Positions 1 through 7,779 of a DNA stretch of 64,000 nucleotides are shown here, one piece after another. Position numbers and translations under genes: made by a program. Under the pieces are notes generated by a model that saw nothing but the letters and a program-made list of their open reading frames with translations, did not search any database and was not told the origin of the DNA. Numbering within the stretch: the first letter of the stretch is position 1; every line of letters begins with the position of its first letter. The DNA comes from Asticcacaulis excentricus CB 48 (GTDB taxonomy: Bacteria > Pseudomonadota > Alphaproteobacteria > Caulobacterales > Caulobacteraceae), in contig NC_014816.1 of the NCBI RefSeq assembly GCF_000175215.2, positions 1,671,001 through 1,735,000 on the forward strand, read 5' to 3'.

Positions 1-696
1 GGCGGCGGCCAGAGCGTTAGGGACAAACCCCTTGTCCGGCGTCGGGATTCCAAGCCAATGCTCCCATTGCGGCTGCACCTGAATAAGCAGCCACAACGGC
101 AGGCCGAACACCAGCGAAGTCAGGTCCCAGCGGATGACAAAACCAAACAGGCTGTCGGCTGCGCGGCGCAAGGCCCCGGCGCTGTCTATAAAGGCCAGCA
201 GGCCGCGCAGCGGTACACACACCGCATAAAGCAACAGCAGCATGTACAGGAACCAAAGGTGCGTCAGGGGAAAGGTCTCTGCCGTTAGGGGTGGCGGGGG
301 TGCGGGCGGCTGGTTCGCCAGTGCCGGGTTGGCTTTCAGGGCGGCGAGAATGAGAACTGTGATGATGGCTGCCAGAACTGGAAACCAGAACAGGACCAGC
401 GGCCCCGCCACGCGTTTTAGTCGATCTAGGAAAAAGCCCTTAGCCCCGCGCTTGCGATACAGCAGCCGCGCGAAAAAGCCGGCCAGTATGAAGAACAGGC
501 TCATACGGAACATGTGGATGGTGAAAAACAAAACCCCTACCGCGGCATTGCCCGAAGGGTCGTTCACAATCCAGGCGGGCGGCGACATATAGGCCAGCCC
601 GGCGTGCAGGATGATGCCCAAAAACAACGCGCCACCGCGTACCGCATCCAGCGCATAAAAGCGCGCGTCCCCTGTCATTTGCGTCTCATTCGTCAT
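1..696 (-). CDS. Acyltransferase-3 family membrane protein (3' end outside window)
   Basis: The first 232 codons are present; the gene runs off the left edge. Reading inward, the protein begins with a short soluble stretch, then a DAVRG motif and a hydrophobic helix with His31. This is the N-terminal signature of acyltransferase-3 (OafA/MdoC-type) integral membrane enzymes, which move acyl groups onto extracytoplasmic sugars or glucans. Further hydrophobic helices follow, with a Pro-rich loop at about residues 128-136. The ATG at 696 has a strong AGGAGG-type ribosome site just upstream. The substrate cannot be told, and the catalytic C-terminal half is not visible. The family call is secure; the MdoC-like glucan role is only a guess. 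Confidence 0.82.
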   Translation of the reverse strand, partial: MTNETQMTGDARFYALDAVRGGALFLGIILHAGLAYMSPPAWIVNDPSGNAAVGVLFFTIHMFRMSLFFILAGFFARLLYRKRGAKGFFLDRLKRVAGPLVLFWFPVLAAIITVLILAALKANPALANQPPAPPPPLTAETFPLTHLWFLYMLLLLYAVCVPLRGLLAFIDSAGALRRAADSLFGFVIRWDLTSLVFGLPLWLLIQVQPQWEHWLGIPTPDKGFVPNALAAA

Positions 697-746
697 GGCG
701 CCCTCCTCCGGCGTCACCCCGGCCATAACGCCGTTGCATCGAATGG

Positions 747-774
747 TATAAACTGGTTTATATTTTAAACTAGT
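747..774. promoter_or_regulatory. Overlapping palindromes, candidate operator
   Basis: A perfect palindrome (7-bp arms TATAAAC/GTTTATA around TG) occupies 747-762. A second one overlaps it: arms GTTTA/TAAAC at 756-760 and 766-770, extending to 752-774 with one mismatch. They lie about 50 bp upstream of the acyltransferase start. The size suits a TetR/MarR-type dimer site, but no such regulator gene is in view. The palindromes are seen; the operator role is inferred. Confidence 0.4.
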
Positions 775-966
775 CTAAAAATGATAATTCCGTGAGCCGG
801 TCGCCTCCGGTCGTGATTTGTGCAAAAAGCCGCTCACAGATTGTTGACTTGTGTGTGCGCTTCGCGTAGGAACCGCGCCTCACACATGGCTTGAAGGCTT
901 CGCCCCCGTCTGGGTTGTGCGAATTCGGTCAAAGCCTCAGTCATTACTTAGTCAAAGGTTGGGACC

Positions 967-1092
967 ATGAAAGTCCGTAGCTCGCTGAAGTCGCTGAAGA
1001 CCCGTCACCGGGACTGCAAGATCGTCCGTCGCAAGGGCGTGGTCTATGTCATCAACAAGACCGACCCGCGCTTCAAGGCCAAGCAAGGCTAA
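967..1092 (+). CDS. rpmJ: 50S ribosomal protein L36
   Basis: This 41-residue basic protein begins MKVRSSLKSLK and ends FKAKQG, matching alphaproteobacterial L36 of the longer 41-aa type. L36 is a small structural protein of the large ribosomal subunit. Only one Cys is present, at residue 17, so the C-x2-C-x12-C-x4-H zinc site of classical L36 is absent; this is a zinc-independent 'C-minus' form. A GGGA ribosome site precedes the ATG. The gene stands alone, away from the main ribosomal operons, and is followed by a strong intrinsic terminator at 1129-1160. Confidence 0.97.
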   Translation: MKVRSSLKSLKTRHRDCKIVRRKGVVYVINKTDPRFKAKQG

Positions 1093-1128
1093 TCGACCCC
1101 GATTAGACCCTGAGGGCTTACAGAATTC

Positions 1129-1160
1129 AGCGTCCGGAGCCCGCTCCGGACGCTTTTCTT
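1129..1160 (+). terminator. Intrinsic terminator after rpmJ
   Basis: Perfect inverted repeat AGCGTCCGGAGC / GCTCCGGACGCT (1129-1140 and 1143-1154) followed by TTTTCTT. It lies 37 bases beyond the rpmJ stop. Confidence 0.93.
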
Positions 1161-1285
1161 GTTTATCATCGCTACAAAATTCATCCACAGCTCAGGCGCG
1201 GCTGGCAAATCGCGACGTATTGAGCGGGTGATTCGCATGGTTTATGGTGAACGGGACCCTCGTTTTCCCTTTCAAGGATAATTTA

Positions 1286-1555
1286 ATGGCCGACGATCAG
1301 TCCGCTCACCCCGACGTCATCACCGCCGCCGCGCAAGGCCGTCTGAAATCGTTCATCGAGCGCATCGAACGCCTCGAAGAGGACAAGGCCGCCATCGCCG
1401 GCGATCTGAAAGACGTTTATGCCGAGGCCAAGGGCGAAGGTTTTGATACCAAGGTGATGCGTAAGGTGGTCAGCCTTCGCAAGAAGGATAAGGTCAAGCT
1501 GCAGGAAGAAGAAACCCTGCTGGACCTCTACCTGTCGGCCATTGGCGGGCTGTGA
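1286..1555 (+). CDS. gapR: GapR-type nucleoid-associated protein (DUF2312)
   Basis: The 89-residue product matches the DUF2312 family, whose Caulobacter member GapR binds overtwisted AT-rich DNA ahead of replication and transcription forks and stimulates topoisomerases. Visible hallmarks are the central coiled-coil segment (about residues 15-50, rich in E/K with IERIERLEEDK) and the basic DNA-binding part with MRKVVSLRKKDK. The length is exactly that of the family. I chose the ATG at 1286 because AAGGA lies 7 bases upstream and the family starts there; an in-frame upstream start at 1244 would add 14 unrelated residues. A terminator follows at once, so it is probably monocistronic. Confidence 0.95.
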   Translation: MADDQSAHPDVITAAAQGRLKSFIERIERLEEDKAAIAGDLKDVYAEAKGEGFDTKVMRKVVSLRKKDKVKLQEEETLLDLYLSAIGGL

Positions 1556-1560
1556 TGTGT

Positions 1561-1589
1561 TCCTCTCCTGACAAAGGAGAGGATTTTTT
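1561..1589 (+). terminator. Intrinsic terminator after gapR
   Basis: Stem TCCTCTCC / GGAGAGGA (1561-1568 and 1576-1583) with a 7-nt loop and a T6 tail, starting 6 bases after the gapR stop. Confidence 0.92.
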
Positions 1590-1626
1590 ATTTGACCCAA
1601 ATGCCTGAGCGGCGTGTGATGCTCAA

Positions 1627-2025
1627 ATGGCGTTCAAATCCAAAACGCCCGGCAAGGGGCTGACGCGCAAGAGTGAACTGAAGACAAAGGCCCCTCTCTC
1701 ATCACAGGGCGGCCTGACTTCCCGGTCGGCTGCGCCCAAACTGCCCTCCCCGCTCGATGAAAAGAAGGCGTTGCAAAAGCGCACTCTGCGAGCGCTGGAA
1801 CGCGCCAAAAAGACCGCCGCTGAGGCCGGCGTCGATCTGTCCGAATGGGAAAGCGACTTTATCGACAGCGTCAGCGACCGCGTCAAGACCTATGGCCGCG
1901 CCTTCGCCGATCCGGACAAGGGCGCAATCAATGGCACTTTGTCCCTGCTTCAGGGCGTTAAGTTGCGTGAAATCCGTCAGAAGGTGAAATCACGCGCCGC
2001 CAAAAATGCCGATGATGAAAATTGA
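1627..2025 (+). CDS. Conserved hypothetical protein, basic N-terminus
   Basis: This is a 132-residue protein without a family I can name with confidence. The first 40 residues are strongly basic and Ser/Lys/Pro-rich (probably disordered). An amphipathic helix with many K/R/E/A follows (about 45-72), then a more conserved-looking segment (about 75-120) with SEWESDFIDSV and a GTLSLLQGVKLREIRQKVK end. There is no signal peptide or membrane helix, so it is likely cytoplasmic. Codon use and frame preference look like the neighbours', which supports a real gene. The ribosome site is weak. The role is unknown; the basic N-terminus might bind nucleic acid, but nothing shows that. Confidence 0.75.
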   Translation: MAFKSKTPGKGLTRKSELKTKAPLSSQGGLTSRSAAPKLPSPLDEKKALQKRTLRALERAKKTAAEAGVDLSEWESDFIDSVSDRVKTYGRAFADPDKGAINGTLSLLQGVKLREIRQKVKSRAAKNADDEN

Positions 2026-2079
2026 ACTGAAGCGTCCCGGATAACGTACCCTGATAAACCGCTATTAATGGAGCGTCCG

Positions 2080-2667
2080 ATGCGTCCACGCGCCCTTCTG
2101 TTTGCCCTAGCTCTGACTACCGTTGGTGCTGGCGGTCTGTCCGGCTGTGCTTCACTGGACATCACCAGCAACAGCCGCCCGCAACCAGCTTTTGAGCTTG
2201 AGTCCTACTTTGCCGGGGAAACCCGGGCCTATGGCGTGTTCGAAGACCGCAGCGGCAAGGTTAGCCGCACCTTCAGCGTAGTGACGCGCGGCACGCCTAC
2301 GGCTGATGGCTTTGTGCTGGATGAGCGCTTTTTGTGGAATGATGGCGAGCGTCAGACACGCACCTGGACCTTCCGCAAGCTTAGCAATGGCCTCTATGAA
2401 GGCCGCGCACAGGATGTGGCGGGAACCGCACGCATCGAAACGGGCGGCGACGCCATCCGCATCCGCTACCTGCTGAACCTCCCCTATCAGGGCGGCACGC
2501 TTAAGGTACGCTTTGACGACTGGTCGCATCTGGTAGCCGACGGGGTCGCTATAAACCGCGCCGATGTGTCAAAATTTGGCGTGCGCGTGGGGCGGGTGAC
2601 CTTAAGCTTTATCAAGCCTGGACACCCGGCCCCGGTGGCCGAATCATTGACTAAGGACTTCCGGTAA
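2080..2667 (+). CDS. DUF3833 family lipoprotein
   Basis: This 195-residue protein has a lipoprotein signal peptide: a basic start MRPR, a hydrophobic core, and the lipobox L-S-G-C with the lipidated Cys at residue 23. The mature part has the DUF3833 pattern, a YFAGETRAYGVFEDRSGKVSR stretch near residues 43-63 followed by short beta-strand segments, as in lipocalin-like periplasmic proteins. The function of the family is unknown. An earlier in-frame ATG (2068) has no ribosome site, whereas the ATG at 2080 has GGAG 7 bases upstream, so I prefer it. It converges on the sigma-54 regulator downstream with no space between the two stops. Confidence 0.88.
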   Translation: MRPRALLFALALTTVGAGGLSGCASLDITSNSRPQPAFELESYFAGETRAYGVFEDRSGKVSRTFSVVTRGTPTADGFVLDERFLWNDGERQTRTWTFRKLSNGLYEGRAQDVAGTARIETGGDAIRIRYLLNLPYQGGTLKVRFDDWSHLVADGVAINRADVSKFGVRVGRVTLSFIKPGHPAPVAESLTKDFR

Positions 2668-4131
2668 TTAACCGGCTTCCTTGACCATACCTTCAAGGCC
2701 GCAGTCACGCACCTTGCGATAGAGTGTAGAGCGGCCGATGCCGAGGCGGCGCGCCACTTCCGACATATGCCCGGCATAGACGCTGATGGCGTGTTCGATC
2801 AGGTCGCGCTCGATCTCTTCCAGCTTGCGCAGGTGGCCAGCTCCGTCGAGGATCTTCACCGGCTGATCCGGCAGGCCCGCATCAAGCTGCGTCATAGCCG
2901 CCTGGTGTTCGGCAATGATAGGCGGCACCGGCGTAGACACGGCGGCCTGCGGCAGGTGCTGACCCGAAATGGCCGGGAAGTCATAGGCCTGAAGGTGCGG
3001 CGTATCGGCCAGCACGATGGCGCGATAGATGGTATTTTCCAACTGACGTACATTGCCGGGCCAGTCGTAAGCGCACAGAAGCTGAATGGCGTCCGACGCC
3101 ACCCCCGCCACGCGCTTGCCCTCTTCGACATTGAAACGGCGAATGAAGTGTTCGATCAGGGCCGGAATATCCTCACGGCGCTCACGCAGGGACGGCGCTT
3201 CGATCGGGAAGACATTAAGGCGGTAGAATAGGTCTTCGCGGAAATGTCCGGCCTTGACCTGATCCTGAAGGTTGCGATTGGTCGCCGAAATAATGCGCAC
3301 ATCGACCTTAACCGGGCGTTTGGCACCGATAGGGTCGATTTCGCCTTCCTGAAGGGCGCGCAGCAGCTTGACCTGCATGTCGAGGGGCAGTTCGCCGACT
3401 TCATCGAGGAACAGTGTGCCACCGCTGGCCTCCTGAAACTTCCCGAGGTGCTTGTCTGACGCGCCGGTGAAAGAACCTTTTTCGTGGCCGAACAGGATGG
3501 ATTCGACCAGATTGGCCGGCAAGGCACCGCAGTTGACGGCAACGAAAGGCTTACCTGCGCGATCTGAAGAGCCCTGAATAGCGCGTGCAATCAGTTCCTT
3601 ACCGACACCGCTTTCGCCCAGGATCAGCACGGGGATGCCTGACCGCGCCGCGCGTTCGCCCAGGCGGCGCACCATCTGCATAGCTCCAGACGTGCCGACC
3701 AGATCTTCGAACGAGGTGCGGTTGGTGACCTGCTTTTTTAGACGCGTCACCTCAGCAGCCATATCGCCCATCTGCAAGGCGTTGCGCACGCTGACTAAAA
3801 TACGCTCGGGCGAAGCCGGCTTAATAAAGAAGTCCTGCGCACCGGCCTGCATGGCTTTGACCACCGTATCGATGCCGCCCGACGCGGTGAGCACCACCAC
3901 CGGCGTGCGGATGCCCGCCGCGCGGATGTCTTTGAGAGTGTCGATACCCGACTGCCCCGGCATGACCAGATCGAGAATGACCGCATCGATGCCGGAAGTG
4001 GTAGTCAGGCGATCATACGCCTGCGGTCCGTTCTCGGCGTGGACGACCGCAAAGCCCTCGCGTTCCAAAACGGCCTGAATCAGCCGCCGCTGGGTCGGGT
4101 CATCGTCGCAAATCAGGATTGTCTTGGCCAT
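2668..4131 (-). CDS. Sigma-54-dependent NtrC-type response regulator (TacA-like)
   Basis: The 487-residue product has three domains. A receiver domain (1-120) has acidic residues D9-D11, phosphoacceptor D54, T82 and K104. An AAA+ domain (about 143-375) has Walker A GESGVGKE (172-179), Walker B FLDE (241-244) and the sigma-54 contact loop as GSFTGA (219-224), with Ser where GAFTGA is usual. A Fis-type helix-turn-helix is at the C-terminus (VARRLGIGRSTLYRKV). It should activate RNA polymerase-sigma54 promoters when phosphorylated. Length and receiver sequence resemble Caulobacter TacA, which drives stalk and polarity genes; a ShpA-like Hpt protein lies at 32782. No kinase is adjacent. GTG and ATG starts further upstream (4179, 4143) are possible. 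The orthology to TacA is inference. Confidence 0.9.
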   Translation of the reverse strand: MAKTILICDDDPTQRRLIQAVLEREGFAVVHAENGPQAYDRLTTTSGIDAVILDLVMPGQSGIDTLKDIRAAGIRTPVVVLTASGGIDTVVKAMQAGAQDFFIKPASPERILVSVRNALQMGDMAAEVTRLKKQVTNRTSFEDLVGTSGAMQMVRRLGERAARSGIPVLILGESGVGKELIARAIQGSSDRAGKPFVAVNCGALPANLVESILFGHEKGSFTGASDKHLGKFQEASGGTLFLDEVGELPLDMQVKLLRALQEGEIDPIGAKRPVKVDVRIISATNRNLQDQVKAGHFREDLFYRLNVFPIEAPSLRERREDIPALIEHFIRRFNVEEGKRVAGVASDAIQLLCAYDWPGNVRQLENTIYRAIVLADTPHLQAYDFPAISGQHLPQAAVSTPVPPIIAEHQAAMTQLDAGLPDQPVKILDGAGHLRKLEEIERDLIEHAISVYAGHMSEVARRLGIGRSTLYRKVRDCGLEGMVKEAG

Positions 4132-4223
4132 TTCGGACACCATCTCATCGGGTTTACCGGTCCGAAGGGAGGCGGACACGGCTTATTTTGAGACAGCTTG
4201 TAAACGAAAGCCTTGAAAATCTC

Positions 4224-4266
4224 GTTGAGAGACAAGGTTAATGTGCCGTTGAGAGACTCTTGTCTC
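4224..4266. repeat. Direct and inverted repeats in divergent promoter region
   Basis: GTTGAGAGAC occurs twice in direct orientation (4224-4233, 4248-4257; 24 bp start to start). GAGACAAG (4229-4236) pairs with CTTGTCTC (4259-4266). The block sits between the divergent sigma-54 regulator and pepF, so it could be a regulator site or an RNA hairpin in the pepF leader. No function is shown. Confidence 0.45.
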
Positions 4267-4326
4267 CCCCGCTGTTCTGCGCTTTCCCTCTCGATTTTGA
4301 ATTTTGTTTTGGTTAGAGCCAGAGAC

Positions 4327-6150
4327 ATGACACAGACCGCATCGACCGATTCCGCCCCTACCCTGTCCAACGCTCTGCCGGTGTGGGACCTGACGGATCT
4401 TTACAGTAGTGTGGACGATCCGAAGATTGCCGCCGACTTCGCCGAAGCCACGGCGACCCTGAAAGAGCTGCAGAAGCTACAGGGCAATTTTGTTGCGGCG
4501 CGGGGCAATGCCGAGCGGTTGGGTCTGCTGATTGACCAGGCGGCAACGCTCTATGAGCGGGCCTCGGACCGCATGGCCGGCGCCATGGCCTACACAACCC
4601 TCGCCTCGACGATCTCGCGAGAGGATACGCGGATTGCCAAGCTAGATGCCGACCTGCGTAACAAAGCGGCGCTGATCTCGACTGACAGCCTGTTCCTGTC
4701 GCTGGAACTGAACCAGTTGGAAGACTGGGAAATCGAACAGGCTCTGCGTGTCACCGAAAAGGCCCAGAAGTGGCGGCCGTGGCTACGGCGTATCCGCGCC
4801 AACCGCCCACACGAATTATCGGCCGATCTTGAAAAACTGCTGTTGGAAAAAATGCCGGGGGCGACCTCGTGGGTGCGCCTGTTCGATGAAACCCTGACCC
4901 GTTTGCGCGTTAAAATCGGGCCAAAATCGAAGCCCGAAGTCTTGACACTCAATGAAGCCCTGACGCGCCTGTCCTCGCCGGACGAGGCCGTACGCAAGGC
5001 GGCTGCCGAAGGCCTGTCGGTCGCGCTTAAAGATAACGCGCCGGTGCTCGCTTTGGCGCTCAATACTCTGGCGTTTGAAAAGCAGGTCGAAGACCGATGG
5101 CGCAAGTTCGCCACACCCGCCGCGTCACGCCATCTGGCCAATGAGGTGGATGGGGATGGCGTCGATGCCATGGCCGAAGCGGTCGGCGAATCCTACGCCG
5201 CCCTGTCGCATCGCTATTATGCGCTGAAGGCGAAGGTCATGGGCAAGACGGTGCTCAACTTCTGGGACCGCAATGCGCCCCTGACCGCCGCCGCCCCCAA
5301 ACTCTATAGCTGGGATGAAGCCAGGAGCATTGTGCTCGATTCCTTCGCCCGTCTGGGTCCAGACTTTGCCGAACGCGCTGCTGTCTTTTTTGAAAAGCCG
5401 TGGATCGACGCTCAGCCGCGCGAAGGCAAGTCGTCGGGGGCCTATGCCCATCCGGTGTCGTCCAGCCACCACCCCTACGTGATGCTCAACTTCACGGGCG
5501 AGCGGCGCGAAATGCTGACCTTAGCTCATGAACTGGGCCATGCGGTGCATCAGACTCTGGCCGCGCCCCTGGGGTCAATTCTGGCCGACACACCGCTGAC
5601 GCTGGCGGAAACGGCCTCGATTTTTGCCGAAGGGCTGGTGTTCGAATATTTGGTCGCCGACGCTTCGCCCGAAGACAAAAAGGCCCTGCTGGCCGGGAAG
5701 ATTGAGGACGGCCTCAACAGCGTGGTGCGTCAGATCGCCTTCCACCGGTTCGAAGAGCGCTTCCATGCTGAACGTCTTGAGGGCGAGGTGCCGGTCGATC
5801 GGCTCAACGCCCTATGGCTTGAGGTGATGGGCGAGTCACTGGGGCCCGCGATCACGCTGAACGACGGTTATGAATACTGGTGGGCCTATATCAGCCACTT
5901 CGTCCACGCGCCCTTCTACGTCTACGCCTATGCCTTTGGTGATCTGCTGGTGTCGGCCCTGATGGAAAAGCGCCGGGAAAACCCCGAAGCCTTCACGCCG
6001 CTCTATGCGCAGCTTCTGTCGGCGGGCGGGACTAAGACCTATGTTGAAGCGCTGGCCCCGTTCGGCCTCAATCCGCGCGAAAAGGCCTTCTGGGAGATGG
6101 GCTGTCAGCGGCTTAAGGGCCTCATCGACCAGTTCGAAGCACTGGTTTAG
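4327..6150 (+). CDS. pepF: Oligoendopeptidase F (M3 family)
   Basis: A 607-residue cytoplasmic zinc metallopeptidase of the M3B (PepF) type that trims oligopeptides. The zinc site is clear: HELGH at residues 401-405, and the downstream Glu of ETASIFAEG at residue 428. An N-terminal helical M3 domain begins at WDLTDLYSS, typical for PepF. Length fits the family (about 600). The frame is open further upstream (a start at 4213 would add 38 residues), but that part runs through the promoter region and looks noncoding, so ATG 4327 is preferred. The gene is divergent from the sigma-54 regulator and has no co-directional partner downstream. Confidence 0.94.
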   Translation: MTQTASTDSAPTLSNALPVWDLTDLYSSVDDPKIAADFAEATATLKELQKLQGNFVAARGNAERLGLLIDQAATLYERASDRMAGAMAYTTLASTISREDTRIAKLDADLRNKAALISTDSLFLSLELNQLEDWEIEQALRVTEKAQKWRPWLRRIRANRPHELSADLEKLLLEKMPGATSWVRLFDETLTRLRVKIGPKSKPEVLTLNEALTRLSSPDEAVRKAAAEGLSVALKDNAPVLALALNTLAFEKQVEDRWRKFATPAASRHLANEVDGDGVDAMAEAVGESYAALSHRYYALKAKVMGKTVLNFWDRNAPLTAAAPKLYSWDEARSIVLDSFARLGPDFAERAAVFFEKPWIDAQPREGKSSGAYAHPVSSSHHPYVMLNFTGERREMLTLAHELGHAVHQTLAAPLGSILADTPLTLAETASIFAEGLVFEYLVADASPEDKKALLAGKIEDGLNSVVRQIAFHRFEERFHAERLEGEVPVDRLNALWLEVMGESLGPAITLNDGYEYWWAYISHFVHAPFYVYAYAFGDLLVSALMEKRRENPEAFTPLYAQLLSAGGTKTYVEALAPFGLNPREKAFWEMGCQRLKGLIDQFEALV

Positions 6151-6188
6151 GTTCAATTTCCTTCAATCGGAACATAATGACATCCGTT

Positions 6189-6598
6189 TCATCCGAACGT
6201 ATGTCTCGACGGTACAGCGCACACCTGATGTGCATCCTCATAAAGGACTTGTCTTACGTCACGCGTCGTCAGGACCTGTACATAGACCCCGCAGGCATCC
6301 AGCGCTGTTTTGAGGTCGTACGTACGGCGAATATGCGCCACCGCATCGGGTTTAAACCACGACAAACCGGGATTTCCGGGCTGCCATCTATCCCCGTGAT
6401 AGAATCGATCTGTTTTTTTAAATGGCGACCGAACCAATCGTAAGTTTCGTTCAGGAGGGCGAGCGCCCAGCCCTCTGCATGATGACTATCTCGCGCGTCA
6501 TCACAGGCCTGAAATATACCCAATGCATGTCTTTGCCCTTCGATGGTCTTGAAACATACAAAGCGGATAAAGACCGGGGGATCATCTCTTAAGCGCAT
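6189..6598 (-). pseudogene. Conserved hypothetical protein split by a -1 frameshift
   Basis: Two overlapping minus-strand frames form one continuous protein if one base is added to the A7 run (T7 on the plus strand, 6413-6419). The first frame starts at the ATG at 6598 and gives MRLRDDPPVFIRFVCFKTIEG through ETYDWFGRHLKK. The second continues with TDRFYHGDRWQPGNPGLSWF and ends at 6189. The joined product is about 135 residues with no signal peptide or membrane helix. I have the impression of similar proteins in other Caulobacterales but know no function. Three explanations fit: a real deletion, a sequencing error in the homopolymer, or programmed -1 slippage at TTA AAA AAA C. A plain pseudogene or an error is most likely. 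Confidence 0.7.
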
Positions 6599-6637
6599 GG
6601 GGTTAATCTGAGAGAACCCAATTGCAAAGTAAAGATT

Positions 6638-7294
6638 TTAGCGCCCGATGTATCGTTCCGGGCGGTGCCAGCTCATCATCACCAGACTCATGGCGGCTGC
6701 GGAGACGACTGAGTACAAAAGCCGCTCCCCCGGTATGACGAACATCGACGCGGCCATAATGATCAGGTCGATGATCAGTTGCGTTTGACCAGCGTTGATG
6801 CCGCGTTTTTTCTGAAGATAGAGGGATAAGACCCCCGTACCCCCGGCTCCGGCTCCGTGCCGCGCCAGAGACAATATCCCCATGCCGATGATCGTCCCGC
6901 CGAAGACCGCCGCAAACAAAGGCTGCACATAGTCGATATGCACGGCCATCGGCATCAGCACGGCGAGCCCCATGATCGCCATCGAAACAATGATGGTCTT
7001 GATCATGAAGACCCGGCCCATGCCCAGATAGGCAAAGACGAAAAAGGGCACGTTGATGAGCATGAACAGCACGCCAACCGGCAACGGGATCAGATAGGAC
7101 ACCAGCAGTGCAATCCCGGCCACCCCGCCCGTAACCAGCCCGACGGTCTTCAGCAGGACGATCCCCAATACGATCATCGAACAGCCGATGGCGAAGGCAT
7201 AAGCGTCCTCAAGAGGCGTGTGTTTCAAACGCTCCGTCGATCCGTCATTGGTGTTACCGGGCTTTAGCGAGGCCCAAAGTCTGGCAAAAATCAT
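6638..7294 (-). CDS. YitT/DUF161-type membrane protein
   Basis: A 218-residue integral membrane protein with about five hydrophobic helices. The YitT signature is seen: GLVTGGVAGIALLVSYLIPLP near residues 52-71, and the second-half segment with FGGTIIGMGILSLARHGAGAGGTGVLSLYL. Members of this family sit in the inner membrane and have no settled function; several have been discussed as transporters. The N-terminal 30 residues are hydrophilic and probably cytoplasmic. It is transcribed alone, leftwards, away from the oxidase subunit gene. The family call is good; the substrate is unknown. Confidence 0.87.
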   Translation of the reverse strand: MIFARLWASLKPGNTNDGSTERLKHTPLEDAYAFAIGCSMIVLGIVLLKTVGLVTGGVAGIALLVSYLIPLPVGVLFMLINVPFFVFAYLGMGRVFMIKTIIVSMAIMGLAVLMPMAVHIDYVQPLFAAVFGGTIIGMGILSLARHGAGAGGTGVLSLYLQKKRGINAGQTQLIIDLIIMAASMFVIPGERLLYSVVSAAAMSLVMMSWHRPERYIGR

Positions 7295-7487
7295 GCGTGT
7301 GGCTCTAAGCTAAGATCCCACCCGCCTGTCGTTCATCCCTGCCCGGACCATGCCGGAACCTGCCTTTATAATTTCACTTGCAACCGTTTTAAGCGATTTC
7401 AACGCCTGCGTCCATCAGCCGTTGACCGCAAAGCCGCGCTTTTGTAGAAAAGTACGAACGACAGACTTTTTCAGGGACACGAATCCA

Positions 7488-7730
7488 ATGGCCGGACATC
7501 AATCGGGCGACTACCACAAGGGCGAGATGAACATCCACGAACAGTCGGAAACCTACGACCTGTTCATGGGCCTCACCAAGTGGGGCAGCCTGATCATCGC
7601 CGTCGGCATCCTGTTCTTCGTCCTCCTGTTCGCCGTTAAGGGCGCAGGCTTCTTCATCGCCGGCTTTGTTTCCGCCGTCGTGGCCGTGATCGGCTTTCTG
7701 GTGCTCAAGAAGAAGCCGGACGCCCACTGA
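7488..7730 (+). CDS. aa3-type cytochrome c oxidase subunit IV
   Basis: This 80-residue protein has a short hydrophilic N-terminus (HKGEMNIHEQSETYDLFMGLTKWG) and a hydrophobic hairpin covering residues 35-72. That is the pattern of the small bacterial aa3 oxidase subunit IV (COX4_pro_2) of alphaproteobacteria, a one- or two-helix accessory subunit bound to the core oxidase. I chose the ATG at 7488, which has a GGGA site, because the family starts MAxHxxxDYxxGxM; the frame is open upstream but without family similarity. The core oxidase genes are not in the window, as is common for this subunit. A strong terminator follows at 7753. Confidence 0.92.
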   Translation: MAGHQSGDYHKGEMNIHEQSETYDLFMGLTKWGSLIIAVGILFFVLLFAVKGAGFFIAGFVSAVVAVIGFLVLKKKPDAH

Positions 7731-7752
7731 GCGCGTCAAAAGATCAGAGCCA

Positions 7753-7779
7753 AAGGCCCCACCCGCTGGGGCCTTTTTT
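7753..7779 (+). terminator. Intrinsic terminator after oxidase subunit IV
   Basis: AAGGCCCC / GGGGCCTT (7753-7760 and 7768-7775) with a 7-nt loop and T6 tail. The next gene's likely start overlaps the T tail. Confidence 0.92.
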
